A program made the position numbers and the translations under genes. Shown one piece after another: positions 15,461 through 23,724 of a DNA stretch of 32,363 nucleotides. The notes under the pieces are model-generated. The model saw nothing but the letters and a program-made list of their open reading frames with translations. It ran no database searches and was not told the origin of the DNA. The stretch comes from Bacteriovoracaceae bacterium UBA2428 (GTDB lineage Bacteria > Bdellovibrionota > UBA2428). Where the stretch lies: assembly GCA_002343545.1 (NCBI GenBank), contig DDRA01000157.1, forward strand, positions 2,873 through 35,235, in the 5' to 3' direction. Within the stretch, counting starts at the first letter, position 1. The number at the start of each line of letters is the position of its first letter.

Positions 15461-16861
15461 CTAGGCCCAGCTAAAACTTTCTCCGTTCCGAGCGATTTGT
15501 ACTTCGACGTGGAAGCGAGATCGAAGCTTCTCGGCGAAAGCCTCCATTGCCGTTGGGCTACCGTGATTGAGATACACCTTCTTGGGGAGTTGATGAAATC
15601 GGCTCACCCATTCCATGAGGTCTTCGTAGTCCCCGTGCGCGGAAAGACCCGAAACCTGAAAGATCTCGGCCTCGATCGGAATCTCGGCGTGATGGATACG
15701 AATCGATCCGTTCGCCCGTCCCTGGTCGAGAAGATAGCGACCCTTGCTTCCCTCGGCCTGGTAGCCCACGAAGAGGACCCCGTGGCGAGGGTCCGGCAGA
15801 CGACGCTTGAGATGGTGCAGAATCCTTCCTCCCGTAACCATTCCGGCTCCCGCCACGATAATCTTGGGATCATCCCGCATCGTCGCAAGCATGGAGTCGT
15901 CGCGCGAAGCCGATTCCTCGAAGAAACGAGGAAAGAGTTCTTCGCGCGTGGGGCCGAAAGCTTGGTCGAAAATGTGGTCTTCGGGATGCCGAAAGAAAAT
16001 CTTCGTCGCCGACTGCGCCATGGGACTATCAAGGATAACGGGCACCTCGGGAATCCGACCTTGGCGTTCGAGCTCCGCCAAAAGGAAAAGAATTTCCTGC
16101 GTTCGCCCCACGGCGAAGCTGGGAATCATGAGAGTGCCTCCGCGCTCGAGAACTCGCCGAATGATCGGAACGACGCTTTGGGCGACATCGTCGCGAGCAT
16201 GAAGACGGTCGCCGTAGGTCGACTCGAGTACGAGGGTATCGGGCCCCTCCATCGCCTCCGGCGGCCTTAAAACCCGAGAACGGGAATGCCCAACGTCTCC
16301 GCTGAACCCCAAGACACGGTACCGGGAAGGCGACGCCTCGACCTGAAACTCGAGGAAACTGGCGCCCGTGATGTGCCCGGCCCGACCGAAACGAACCGCG
16401 AGCCCCGGCACCAAGGCTTTCCATTCCTGCCGGGGAACGACGCGAAAGAGCCGGAGACAAGCCTCGACATCTCCCTCGTCGTAGAGCGGTAAAGCCGGTT
16501 TATGGCGAGAATGCCCGGTACGATTCGCGTACTCCGCGTCTTCAGCCTGCAAGCGGGCCGAATCCCGCAGGAGGACTTCACAAAGGTCCCGGGTGCCGGC
16601 CGTCGCGAAAACATTTCCCCGAAAACCCTCCCGGACGAGCTTGGGCAAGTAGCCCGAATGGTCCAGATGGGCGTGGGTCAACACGACCGTATCGATGGAA
16701 GCGGGATCCACGGGAAAGCGATCCCAGTTCAAGGCACGCAGTTCTTTCGTGCCCTGAAAAAGTCCACAGTCCACGAGGACACGACTTCGACCGTGGGTCA
16801 GCAGGGTACGGCTTCCCGTGACGGTCCCGGCGGCGCCCAAGAACTTTACTTGCATCGACAT
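15461..16861 (-). CDS. beta-CASP metallo-beta-lactamase RNase-like protein
   Basis: 466 aa. The metallo-beta-lactamase core has KFLGAAGTVTGSRTLL, the metal motif HAHLDHSG (63-70) and GHITGASFLEF. The beta-CASP insert begins around VLESTYGDRLH and holds GGTLMIPSFAVGRTQEIL and GAGMVTGGRILHHLK. The C-terminal part has the last metal-binding His in VSGLSAHGDYEDLMEW. This arrangement is typical of the CPSF-73/Int11-like, RNA-processing MBL exonuclease family, and an RNase is the best guess. The substrate is unknown. The start could be ATG 16861 or the Met three codons on (16855), and neither has a clear ribosome site. It is divergent from coaBC, with 89 bp between the starts. Confidence 0.9.
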   Translation of the reverse strand: MSMQVKFLGAAGTVTGSRTLLTHGRSRVLVDCGLFQGTKELRALNWDRFPVDPASIDTVVLTHAHLDHSGYLPKLVREGFRGNVFATAGTRDLCEVLLRDSARLQAEDAEYANRTGHSRHKPALPLYDEGDVEACLRLFRVVPRQEWKALVPGLAVRFGRAGHITGASFLEFQVEASPSRYRVLGFSGDVGHSRSRVLRPPEAMEGPDTLVLESTYGDRLHARDDVAQSVVPIIRRVLERGGTLMIPSFAVGRTQEILFLLAELERQGRIPEVPVILDSPMAQSATKIFFRHPEDHIFDQAFGPTREELFPRFFEESASRDDSMLATMRDDPKIIVAGAGMVTGGRILHHLKRRLPDPRHGVLFVGYQAEGSKGRYLLDQGRANGSIRIHHAEIPIEAEIFQVSGLSAHGDYEDLMEWVSRFHQLPKKVYLNHGSPTAMEAFAEKLRSRFHVEVQIARNGESFSWA

Positions 16862-16950
16862 GGCGCGAGTTTAGGCGAGGCCCGCGCAAGCGACCAGTCG
16901 CACGGAGAAAGACCTTGGGATGGACACGGCGTCCCTGCTAAAAGATTCCC

Positions 16951-18195
16951 ATGAAGATTTGCGTCGGCATCGCCGGGAGCATCGCCGCTTACCGGAGCGC
17001 GGATTTCGTGAAGGAGCTGGTCGCGGCCGGTCACGAAGTCGAAGTCGTCCCTACTCGCTCGGCGCTCGAATTCGTATCGGCGCGAGTCCTGGAGACTTTC
17101 GCCGGCCGACGCGTTCACCATCCCGACATCTTCCACCCCTCGCACGAAGGCACGGACCATATCTCGACGGCCCGCTGGGCCGAGGCCTTCGTCGTCTACG
17201 GCGCGACGGCCGAAACCCTCGCCAAACTGGCCGCCGGCCGGGGGGACGACTTCATGAGCTTGCAGATCCTCGCCTTCCGAGGGCCCGTCTTCGTCGTGCC
17301 GGCCATGAATCCGTCCATGTGGGAGCATCCGGCGGTACGCGCAAACGCCGAGCGATTGCGGACTTACGGGTATCAATTCGTCGGCCCGAGTTGGGGCAAG
17401 GTCGCCTGCGGCGAGAGCGGCTACGGCCACATCGCTCCCCACTCCGAGATTTTCGCGTCGTTCGCTTCGCTTTCCCGTGCCCCCCAACAAAATCACCCGA
17501 ATCCCGGCGCGAACGCGGAGAGTTCCTTGCGGGGCCGCCGGATCCTGCTGTCGGCCGGCCCGATGCGGACCTCGCTCGACGCCGTTCGCTACGTCCAGAA
17601 CCGCTCGTCCGGCCGCATGGGGCTCGAGCTCGCGCGCGCCCTGCGCGAAGCCGGCGCGCTCGTGAGCGTGATTTTGGGCCCCGTCGGGGAAGAGATCGCC
17701 CGCGGCTTCGCCGACTTTCCGGTGACCCCGTACGTCACCCTGGCGGATTACGACGCGGCCGTCGCCCAAGCTTTTCGGGATTGCGACGTCTTCGTGTCCG
17801 CCGCCGCGGTGCTGGACTTCGAAGTGCAAGGCACCGACGCCAAGATCAGCCGCGAGGCTTTGGCCGCGAACGGAAAAATCGAGCTCGCCGCGAAGGCGTC
17901 GATCGACTTCGTCGCCCGGGCCGTGGCCGAGCGGCGCCCGGGGCAGAAGGTCGTCGCGTTCGCCCTCGAGGCGGGGGACGACGCCGAAGTCGTCGCCAAA
18001 GCCCAGGCGAAGCTCGCCCGTAAGGGCGCCGACGCCATCGTGGCCAATCCCGCGCGCGCGGGCGCAGGTCCTGGCGGCGAACGCAATCGCCTGTGGTTTC
18101 TTTCCAAGTCCGGCGAGACGAAGGACCTGGGCGAAGCGACGAAAGAAACGTTGGCCCGCCGGCTCGCGTCCGCGATCGCTTCGATGCTCGCTTAA
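16951..18195 (+). CDS. coaBC: bifunctional phosphopantothenoylcysteine decarboxylase/synthetase
   Basis: 414 aa. The N-terminal CoaC flavoprotein has GIAGSIAAYRSADF, catalytic His70 in TDHISTARWAE, the PAMNPSM motif (117-123) and GKVACGESGYG with active Cys153. The C-terminal CoaB part begins near residue 190 with ILLSAGPMRTSLDAVRYV, then QNRSSGRMGLELA, VSAAAVLDFEV and NPARAGAGPGGERN. Together they turn phosphopantothenate and cysteine into phosphopantetheine for CoA. The residue normally Asn in the CoaC 'ATAN' motif is Glu here (YGATAETLAKLA), which departs from the usual flavin-site sequence. ATG 16951 begins the first Rossmann strand. The barrel gene follows after 16 bp, so a shared transcript is possible. 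Confidence 0.93.
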   Translation: MKICVGIAGSIAAYRSADFVKELVAAGHEVEVVPTRSALEFVSARVLETFAGRRVHHPDIFHPSHEGTDHISTARWAEAFVVYGATAETLAKLAAGRGDDFMSLQILAFRGPVFVVPAMNPSMWEHPAVRANAERLRTYGYQFVGPSWGKVACGESGYGHIAPHSEIFASFASLSRAPQQNHPNPGANAESSLRGRRILLSAGPMRTSLDAVRYVQNRSSGRMGLELARALREAGALVSVILGPVGEEIARGFADFPVTPYVTLADYDAAVAQAFRDCDVFVSAAAVLDFEVQGTDAKISREALAANGKIELAAKASIDFVARAVAERRPGQKVVAFALEAGDDAEVVAKAQAKLARKGADAIVANPARAGAGPGGERNRLWFLSKSGETKDLGEATKETLARRLASAIASMLA

Positions 18196-18211
18196 GGATA
18201 GGGTGAGCGCC

Positions 18212-18976
18212 ATGAGAATCCGGCGCACGACCCTGAGCCTCTGGCTTCCGATGGCCTTAGCGATCGCCTGGTCCGGGCGCGCTTCGGCGGACATGTTACT
18301 CGCCGTGGAAGGATCGCTCGCCTGGCAAAGCCGAAACGAAGCGCGTATCCCGGGGGCGGGCGGGACGCGCTTCTCGATCGCCGATCTCGCGAAAGGACCG
18401 GCCGCGGATTACCGCGTTTACCTCGGTTACAAGATCGCGGAACGCCACGAGCTGCGTGCGCTCTACGCTCCGTTCGGCGTCGAAGTCGACGGCCGCTTGG
18501 CCGAGCCCGTTGACTTCGCGGGATCGAGCTTCGCCACCGGCGCGGACACCCAAGCCTTCTACCGTTTCAATTCCTATCGGCTGACCTACGCGTATCACCT
18601 CGATCCCGTGGGCGATTGGCGTTTCGCGTTCGGCTTCACCGCCAAGATCCGCGATGCCGAGATCCGGCTTCGCCAAGGCCCCCTCGAGGCGAGCAAGAAA
18701 AATCTCGGCTTCGTGCCCCTGCTCAACTTCCAGGCGGCCAACGAATTCGCCGAGGACTGGACTTTCCGCTTCGACTTGGATGGGCTCATGGCGCCCCAAG
18801 GCCGCGCCTTCGATGGTGCGCTCTTTCTCGAGCGACGTTTGGCTTACTTCGGCGCGGCCCACGCCTTCAGCGTCTTCGGCGGTTACCGAACGATCGAAGG
18901 CGGCGCGAACAACGACGAAGTCTTCAACTTCGCTTGGATCCACAAACTCGTCTTCGGTTTGCGCGGGGACTTCTAG
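18212..18976 (+). CDS. predicted outer-membrane beta-barrel protein
   Basis: 254 aa from ATG 18212 (a GTG at 18203 would add three residues; both have purine-rich ribosome sites). RIRRTTLSLWLPMALAIAW to RASA is a signal peptide with cleavage after residue 26. The rest is alternating amphipathic strands with aromatic girdle residues (YRVYLGYKIAERHELRALYA, AFYRFNSYRLTYAYHL, LVFGLRGDF). It ends in Phe, the usual signal for BAM-dependent barrel insertion. The size suits an 8- to 12-strand barrel, but no named family is recognised. The gene converges with the SnoaL-like gene with only 4 bp between the stops. Confidence 0.82.
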   Translation: MRIRRTTLSLWLPMALAIAWSGRASADMLLAVEGSLAWQSRNEARIPGAGGTRFSIADLAKGPAADYRVYLGYKIAERHELRALYAPFGVEVDGRLAEPVDFAGSSFATGADTQAFYRFNSYRLTYAYHLDPVGDWRFAFGFTAKIRDAEIRLRQGPLEASKKNLGFVPLLNFQAANEFAEDWTFRFDLDGLMAPQGRAFDGALFLERRLAYFGAAHAFSVFGGYRTIEGGANNDEVFNFAWIHKLVFGLRGDF

Positions 18977-18980
18977 ATCC

Positions 18981-19379
18981 TTAGACCCAGAAGGCGTCTT
19001 CCGCCGCTTGGTCCGACGAGAAGAGATGGACTTCCTTGATGAGGCCGTTCTCGACGCGCATGACGTCGACGCCCTTCATCGAGATCTGGCCGCGCGCATT
19101 CGAAGCCGAGAAAGCGAGCGTCGCGGCGACGACATCGCGGTTAGCCATCACCGAATCGACGGCGTGGATCTTGAAGGTGCCGCCGCTGATCTCCATGAAC
19201 TTGCCGAAGAGCGCGAAAACCTCGTCCTTTCCGCGGTAGCTTTTCGAGAGGGCGCCCTGCCCGGGCTGATGCCAAACGATATCGTCGGCCAAGAGCGAGC
19301 CAAGGCGAGCGAAGTCGCCCGTGGCGAGGCTTGCGAAGTAGGCTTCGACGGTGGCGAGGGGCGTGAGGGGCTTAGACAT
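18981..19379 (-). CDS. SnoaL-like / NTF2-fold protein
   Basis: 132 aa from ATG 19379, chosen over a longer frame because AAAGGAG lies about 9 bp upstream and the fold starts here. ATVEAYFASLATGDFARLGSLLADDIVWHQPG is the typical first helix and strand of SnoaL-like / ketosteroid-isomerase-like proteins. The YRGKDEVFALFGKFMEI and GVDVMRVENGLIKEVHLF segments follow in the usual order. The cone-shaped fold binds small hydrophobic molecules or catalyses isomerisation, but the substrate is unknown. Cytoplasmic. The 135-bp gap upstream (19380-19514) shows no feature I can support. Confidence 0.85.
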   Translation of the reverse strand: MSKPLTPLATVEAYFASLATGDFARLGSLLADDIVWHQPGQGALSKSYRGKDEVFALFGKFMEISGGTFKIHAVDSVMANRDVVAATLAFSASNARGQISMKGVDVMRVENGLIKEVHLFSSDQAAEDAFWV

Positions 19380-19514
19380 GGGGGGAACTCCTTTTTGTGA
19401 GGGACGTTTCGTGGGGCCCAATGTAGCGATTTCGCGCGGTCCGCGCTTTCGGCCGGCCGCCGGAGATTTTCGGTTTTCGGCCAATCCGCGACGCGGCCGT
19501 ATTTCGTGCCTTAG

Positions 19515-20288
19515 TTAAGACCGGGCCGACGGCAGATGCCCGGTGCGGGAGCGGAAGGCGGCAATGAAGGCGCTGAGCGAGCGGTAGCCGACCGCGAAAG
19601 CCACGTCCGTCACCGAGGCTCCCGTGGCGAGCATTTCGCGCGCCTTGGCGACGCGAAAACGGATGAGCAGCTCTTTCGGGGCCAGACCTAGTTCCGTAAC
19701 CGACAAGCGATGGAAAGAGCGTGGCGAGAGCCCCGCCCGCTTGGCCGCGCCTTCGAGCGGGGCTTCGTCGGCGAAGCGCTCGGCGAGAAAGGCAATGGCC
19801 TTTCTCAAACGGCCGTCGGCGGCCCGCGCGCCCACGGCCTCGATATCGCCGCCCGAATGCGCCCGCGCGAGCGACTCGGCGAGCGTGCCGGCGAAAGCCC
19901 TCACGAGCGTGGTGCGAAGCGCAGCCTCGGGTTCCAAGAGCAGGTGAAAAAGGAGCTCCCGCAAGAGAGGACTCAAGGCGAGGTAAGTCGCTTCGCGCGC
20001 GAGCTTCGCGTACGGACGCCAGAGTTTGGGATCCATCAGCGCGATGAGCCGCTCGCCTTCGGCCTCGGACGAACGCAGGGAGTGAACGACGCCGCCGGGC
20101 AGAAAAAGCATGCGTCCCGGTCCCAGCTTGTGGACGCCCGTCGCGGTGGTCACTTCGATCTCTCCGCGCAATGGAAAGAAGAGGATCGGCTCCGGGAACG
20201 AAAGATCGCGCGTGCGCTTGCCCGGCACGTTCTGATGGACGACGTAAAGCCCGCCGAGGCGGGCCGATCGATCGGCGCCGGTACGCAT
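19515..20288 (-). CDS. AraC-family transcriptional regulator with cupin sensor domain
   Basis: 257 aa from ATG 20288; the upstream extension of the frame overlaps prkA and is not used. The N-terminal half is a cupin-like sensor (FFPLRGEIEVTTATGVHKLG, GRMLFLPGGVVHSLRS). The C-terminal about 100 residues hold the double helix-turn-helix: APLEGAAKRAGLSPRSFHRL, then FRVAKAREMLATGASVTDVA and the conserved FAVGYRSLSAFIAAFRSRTG. It would bind DNA in response to a small ligand. It starts 5 bp after the prkA stop, so it is probably co-transcribed with the kinase gene. The SnoaL-like gene downstream could be a target, but that is only a guess from position. Confidence 0.9.
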   Translation of the reverse strand: MRTGADRSARLGGLYVVHQNVPGKRTRDLSFPEPILFFPLRGEIEVTTATGVHKLGPGRMLFLPGGVVHSLRSSEAEGERLIALMDPKLWRPYAKLAREATYLALSPLLRELLFHLLLEPEAALRTTLVRAFAGTLAESLARAHSGGDIEAVGARAADGRLRKAIAFLAERFADEAPLEGAAKRAGLSPRSFHRLSVTELGLAPKELLIRFRVAKAREMLATGASVTDVAFAVGYRSLSAFIAAFRSRTGHLPSARS

Positions 20289-20293
20289 CGCGC

Positions 20294-22582
20294 TCAGTGG
20301 TAACGCGAACGGATGAGCTCGGTCAGCGCTTCCTTCGCGCCCGCCGGGCCGTATCCGAACTTCGCCTGCATGCCCTCGAAGACGCGGATCGCGAGGCCCT
20401 CGGCTTCGTTGGTCGAGGGGCGCTTCTTGAGCGCCTCGACGTCGAAGCCGGCCGTCTCGACGAAGAGGGCCCCCATCGTGCGGATCTTCGCGACGTGCTG
20501 TTCGTGGAATTTGGCGCGCAGCCGCTTCACGATATCGGTGAAGATCTTGTCGTAAGGAAGCGCTTGGCCGCCGGCCGCGCGACCGGGGTTTTCGATGCTC
20601 CACGCGCCGAGGCGCGAGATGAGGTTGCGACGGTAGTCTTCGCGGTTGTCCGTGACGGAAATGAAATTCTCGAACTCGGTCATCAGGCTCTCGTCGACTT
20701 CCTCGAACTGGCCCGTGATACGGTTCTTGACCTTTTCCTTGCGCACGTTCGCCATGACGTTGCGGACGTACCTCTCGAGCGACTCGTTGATCTGGTCCTT
20801 GCGGTCGAGCTCGAGGCAGGCTTCCATCTCGCGATCCACGAGGTTCAGCCATTCCTGGCGCACGAGTTTCAGCATTCCTTCGTAGTCGTGGTAGCCCTGA
20901 TTGGGCTCGATGCGCAGGTACTCGAAATCGAGCGGGCGGCGGATGAGTTTGTCGAGCTCGGCGAAGACCGCGCCCGGCCCGAGGGTCGGGAACTGATCGT
21001 TCTGCGCGGCCATCTGCAGGACGACCTTGAGCTCGCGCGCCGAGGCGCCCAGGTAACCTTCGTAGAAGGGCTGGTTCTGCTGCTCGAGGATCAGGTCTTC
21101 GAGCGCGGACTTGAGCTCGCGGCGCTCTTCGTCGTTGAGGTTCTCCGGTATATCGGCCGAGTCGTAAAGCTTGGCCTTCGCCAAAGGCCCGAGGTTCTCA
21201 AGGACACCGGCGAGCATCGAACTCTTGTTCTTGGCGTTCGGCCGTTTGAGGCGGGTCATCACCGCCCAAAGCGCGAGCAGCGAAGTCGTGTGCGGCATGA
21301 GCTCCTTGGGACCGGCCGCCCGGCGCGCCGTCTCCCCGTAGACCTTGGCCTCCTCCGAGTAACGCAGGAGATAAGGCACCTTGATGAGCTCGATGCGAGC
21401 CTTGAAGCTGTTGAACTCGGGATGCTCCCGGAAGGCCTCGAGCTGGCGGTCGTTCGTCGTCGCGATGAAGACGGTGTCGAGATATGCCATGACGTGGCCG
21501 AGCGTCACCGTGCCCGTCTCCGAAGTACCGAGCAGATACTTGAAGGATTCGAGCGGACGCTTGAGCAAGTCGTTGAACTCGACGACCCCGCGGTTACCGT
21601 CGACGAGGTCGCCTTCGAGCTGGAAGAGATTCAGGGACTGGAGCGCCGGCGGCAGGAGCGACATCGACCGGTCCAGCGTGACCTGGCGAAGCTGAGCGTC
21701 GACGCCGAACTGGGGTTCGACCGTGACGAGGCCCGTGCGGAAACGACGGCTCAGATAGAAGCGCTCGACGCGGACGTGGCGGAAAACGCGTTTGAGGTCA
21801 CCCTTGCAGTCGTTCAGGAGCGCTTCGAAAATGATGGCGTTCTTGTGGCTAAGCTCGAGCTTGGAAACCGTGGGCCGCAGGGCCGCCAATCGATCGCGCT
21901 CGGCTCCCGCGGGAATCGCGTGCAGCCACTCGTCGAAAAGCATCATGCGATCTTCGTGGGGGATGAGCGCGAGCGGATTCTCACGCAGCTCGCTGCGGAC
22001 GACCGCGGCGACTTTCTCGTGATCGAGGGCGGCGAAGGAGTCCGTCTCGCCGCCGATGGTGGCCTTCCGCGCCCCGAGGCCGAGCGTGGCCTTCTCGAAA
22101 CTATCTTGGGGAAAGACCCACGAGAACGAGAAGAGCGCGCCTTCGTTGGCCTTCGAGTAATCCTCGAGTCCCGCGAGCAGGGAACGCACGAAAGTCGACT
22201 TAGCCGAGCCGTTGGGGCCGTGGAGAACGATCAGCTTGTCGGCCCGACCGCTCCGTACGAAGCTCGTGAGCAAGCGCACGAGCTCGTGCTGGACGTTTTC
22301 GTGCGAGACCACGGGCTGGTGGTTCTCGGCGAAGCTTTTCTCGAAGATACGGTAGCGCTTGCGCGTAACGCCGCGGACGGGGACCTCGTCGATCCCAAAG
22401 TGCTGGATGGCGTCGAGGAGGTAGTGCGGCCCCCCTCGCAGATAACGGAAAGGGTCCGAGGCCAGGAGGCCCAGGTACTCTTCAAACGACAAAACCCGCT
22501 TCGATTGCTCGAAACGGGTTCTGACCGACTCACGAATTCGGTTCAAATCCAGAGTCTTGGGCTCCTGAGGGGATGTCGCCAT
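20294..22582 (-). CDS. prkA: PrkA/YeaG-type serine protein kinase (AAA+)
   Basis: 762 aa. PrkA-family proteins carry an N-terminal AAA+ module and a C-terminal kinase-like domain. FEEYLGLLASDPFRYLRGGPHYLLDAI is a conserved opening. Walker A is GPNGSAKST (122-130) and MMLFDEW is Walker B-like. E. coli YeaG (644 aa) and B. subtilis PrkA (631 aa) are over 100 residues shorter, so this protein carries insertions or longer linkers. The usual partners (YeaH-like and SpoVR/YcgB) are absent from the window. The gene follows rpsR by 44 bp, with GAGGGA very close to the ATG. In other bacteria the family acts in stress and stationary-phase signalling; the targets here are unknown. Confidence 0.9.
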   Translation of the reverse strand: MATSPQEPKTLDLNRIRESVRTRFEQSKRVLSFEEYLGLLASDPFRYLRGGPHYLLDAIQHFGIDEVPVRGVTRKRYRIFEKSFAENHQPVVSHENVQHELVRLLTSFVRSGRADKLIVLHGPNGSAKSTFVRSLLAGLEDYSKANEGALFSFSWVFPQDSFEKATLGLGARKATIGGETDSFAALDHEKVAAVVRSELRENPLALIPHEDRMMLFDEWLHAIPAGAERDRLAALRPTVSKLELSHKNAIIFEALLNDCKGDLKRVFRHVRVERFYLSRRFRTGLVTVEPQFGVDAQLRQVTLDRSMSLLPPALQSLNLFQLEGDLVDGNRGVVEFNDLLKRPLESFKYLLGTSETGTVTLGHVMAYLDTVFIATTNDRQLEAFREHPEFNSFKARIELIKVPYLLRYSEEAKVYGETARRAAGPKELMPHTTSLLALWAVMTRLKRPNAKNKSSMLAGVLENLGPLAKAKLYDSADIPENLNDEERRELKSALEDLILEQQNQPFYEGYLGASARELKVVLQMAAQNDQFPTLGPGAVFAELDKLIRRPLDFEYLRIEPNQGYHDYEGMLKLVRQEWLNLVDREMEACLELDRKDQINESLERYVRNVMANVRKEKVKNRITGQFEEVDESLMTEFENFISVTDNREDYRRNLISRLGAWSIENPGRAAGGQALPYDKIFTDIVKRLRAKFHEQHVAKIRTMGALFVETAGFDVEALKKRPSTNEAEGLAIRVFEGMQAKFGYGPAGAKEALTELIRSRYH

Positions 22583-22626
22583 TCCCTCAGTTTAGGCCCC
22601 GCGAGGAGCCTTGAACAGCCAGCTTT

Positions 22627-22929
22627 TTAGCCTTCCATCTTCGGAGCGAAGAGGCCGAGGTTACGGCAACGCTTCACGAAGCGGGCGATCTGACGCTGGT
22701 GCTTAGCCGTCGCGCCGGTGATGTGGCGCGGAACGATCTTGCCGGTTTCGGAAACGAAACGGCCGAGCGCTTTGATGTTCTTGTAGTCAAGAACGAGGGT
22801 TTTATCGAGGAGGAAGGGGTCGACCTTGCGGCGACCGAAACCACGACCGCCGCCGCGGCCTTCGCGACCGCCTTCACGGCCTTCTTTGGCTCCGGAATCG
22901 TCCATTTGATTGAAATTCGGCTTATCCAT
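22627..22929 (-). CDS. rpsR: 30S ribosomal protein S18
   Basis: 100 aa. Residues 32-97 are the canonical S18 core (RRKVDPFLLDKTLVLDYKN, RFVSETGKIVPRHITGATAK, HQRQIARFVKRCRNLGLF). S18 binds with S6 on the platform of the small subunit. The first 31 residues are an extra Asp- and Arg/Gly-rich tail (REGGREGRGGGRGFGRR) longer than the E. coli version, possibly a disordered RNA-binding extension. rpsF and rplI, the usual neighbours, are not adjacent; instead a 37-aa basic protein lies 34 bp upstream and prkA follows. Confidence 0.95.
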   Translation of the reverse strand: MDKPNFNQMDDSGAKEGREGGREGRGGGRGFGRRKVDPFLLDKTLVLDYKNIKALGRFVSETGKIVPRHITGATAKHQRQIARFVKRCRNLGLFAPKMEG

Positions 22930-22963
22930 TTTCCGTCTCTATCCCTTAAATGCCGGCGCTGGC

Positions 22964-23077
22964 TTACTTCTTAGCGGCTTTACCAGCCGCCTTGCGCTTT
23001 TGAATGCGCGCTTTCTTCTTACGCTGAGCCTTGCGGCGAGTTTTCTTGAGGGTTCTGCGATTGTCACCACGTGCCAT
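22964..23077 (-). CDS. 37-aa extremely basic protein, candidate small ribosomal protein
   Basis: ATG 23077 to TAA 22964 encodes 37 residues, of which 18 are Lys or Arg. It begins MARGDNRRTLKKTRRK and ends KRKAAGKAAKK. The opening M-x-x-G-D-x-R-x-T recalls the start of the small ribosomal protein Thx (bTHX), but the rest differs, so the match is only suggestive. The gene lies 34 bp before rpsR in the same direction and behind a good promoter. No Shine-Dalgarno is present, and the predicted transcript start lies within about 10 nt of the ATG, so the mRNA may be nearly leaderless. A nucleic-acid or ribosome-binding role is likely from charge alone. Confidence 0.75.
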   Translation of the reverse strand: MARGDNRRTLKKTRRKAQRKKKARIQKRKAAGKAAKK

Positions 23078-23090
23078 AAGAGTTGTGGGT

Positions 23091-23117
23091 ATTATCGACA
23101 GATACTCGGGGCGTCAA
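23091..23117 (-). promoter_or_regulatory. sigma70-type promoter of the basic protein-rpsR transcript
   Basis: On the minus strand TTGACG (23112-23117) and GATAAT (23091-23096) each match the consensus at five of six positions with a 15-bp spacer, slightly short. Transcription would begin only about 5-10 nt before ATG 23077. Confidence 0.55.
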
Positions 23118-23141
23118 GGGCCGACTTCGCGTCGGCCCTTG
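23115..23141 (-). terminator. hairpin after the secreted 180-aa gene
   Basis: A perfect 11-bp inverted repeat (23115-23125 with 23131-23141) with a 5-nt loop lies 9 bp after the stop of the gene at 23150. The T-rich side is on the plus strand, and on the gene's strand no T run follows. It overlaps the -35 of the next promoter. Termination would be inefficient or factor-dependent. Confidence 0.4.
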
Positions 23142-23149
23142 CTTTGTTC

Positions 23150-23692
23150 TTACGGGCGCTGAAGCCAGAACTCGTCGACGATTTTGGGCTTCGTCAGGTC
23201 CATCCGCTTGAAGCGAACCCGCGTGTAAGGCGTCGCAATTCCTTCCGGGTTCATATCGAGGAGGATCGAAATCTGACTATGACGCAGATAGCCATAGACT
23301 CGCAAGGAGGCTTCAAAGACTTCGGCATCCAGATCTTCCTCGGTCACCAGGCGTGCTCCTTTGGCGATCACCTGGAGCGTGCAAAGATTCTTCAACGTGA
23401 TGCGGGCGATCCCGAACTTGTTATTGCTGAAAGGTTCCGTTTGGAACTGCACGATGATGCCGCGCTTTTCATCTACCCACGTCCCGACCAGGCTCAGCCA
23501 GGGGATCGACCCGTCACCCGTCGGACGGTACTCGCCCCGGACTTGCGTCGCGAGAGTTTCGCGATCGTGACGAACTTCGCAAGCCGGAACCGGGAATAAC
23601 GACGACGCGGACTTGGGGCCCGCCTCCGCCAAACCCGAAACGGCCATTCCCAAGCTCAAAACGAGCGCCGACAAGCAACCCTGATTCATCAT
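23150..23692 (-). CDS. small secreted protein, unknown
   Basis: 180 aa from ATG 23692, preferred over a Met four codons upstream because a GGGGGG run lies between them at ribosome-site distance. MNQGCLSALVLSLGMAVSGLA to EA is a signal peptide with cleavage near residue 24. No family recognised. The mature protein is beta-rich (GTWVDEKRGIIVQFQTEPF, GIARITLKNLCTLQVIAKG, SLRVYGYLRHSQISILLDM), suggesting a single small sandwich or barrel domain in the periplasm. Two Cys in the mature part may pair. It follows the TPR/winged-helix gene by 32 bp and may share its transcript. Confidence 0.82.
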   Translation of the reverse strand: MMNQGCLSALVLSLGMAVSGLAEAGPKSASSLFPVPACEVRHDRETLATQVRGEYRPTGDGSIPWLSLVGTWVDEKRGIIVQFQTEPFSNNKFGIARITLKNLCTLQVIAKGARLVTEEDLDAEVFEASLRVYGYLRHSQISILLDMNPEGIATPYTRVRFKRMDLTKPKIVDEFWLQRP

Positions 23693-23724
23693 GGAACCCC
23701 CCATGAAACCCCTTAGCTCGCGCG

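Noticed and set aside
20171..22630. 819-aa open frame on the plus strand
   Set aside because: It is antisense to prkA, whose protein matches a known family. The open frame follows from high GC and codon bias, and its translation shows no recognisable domain.
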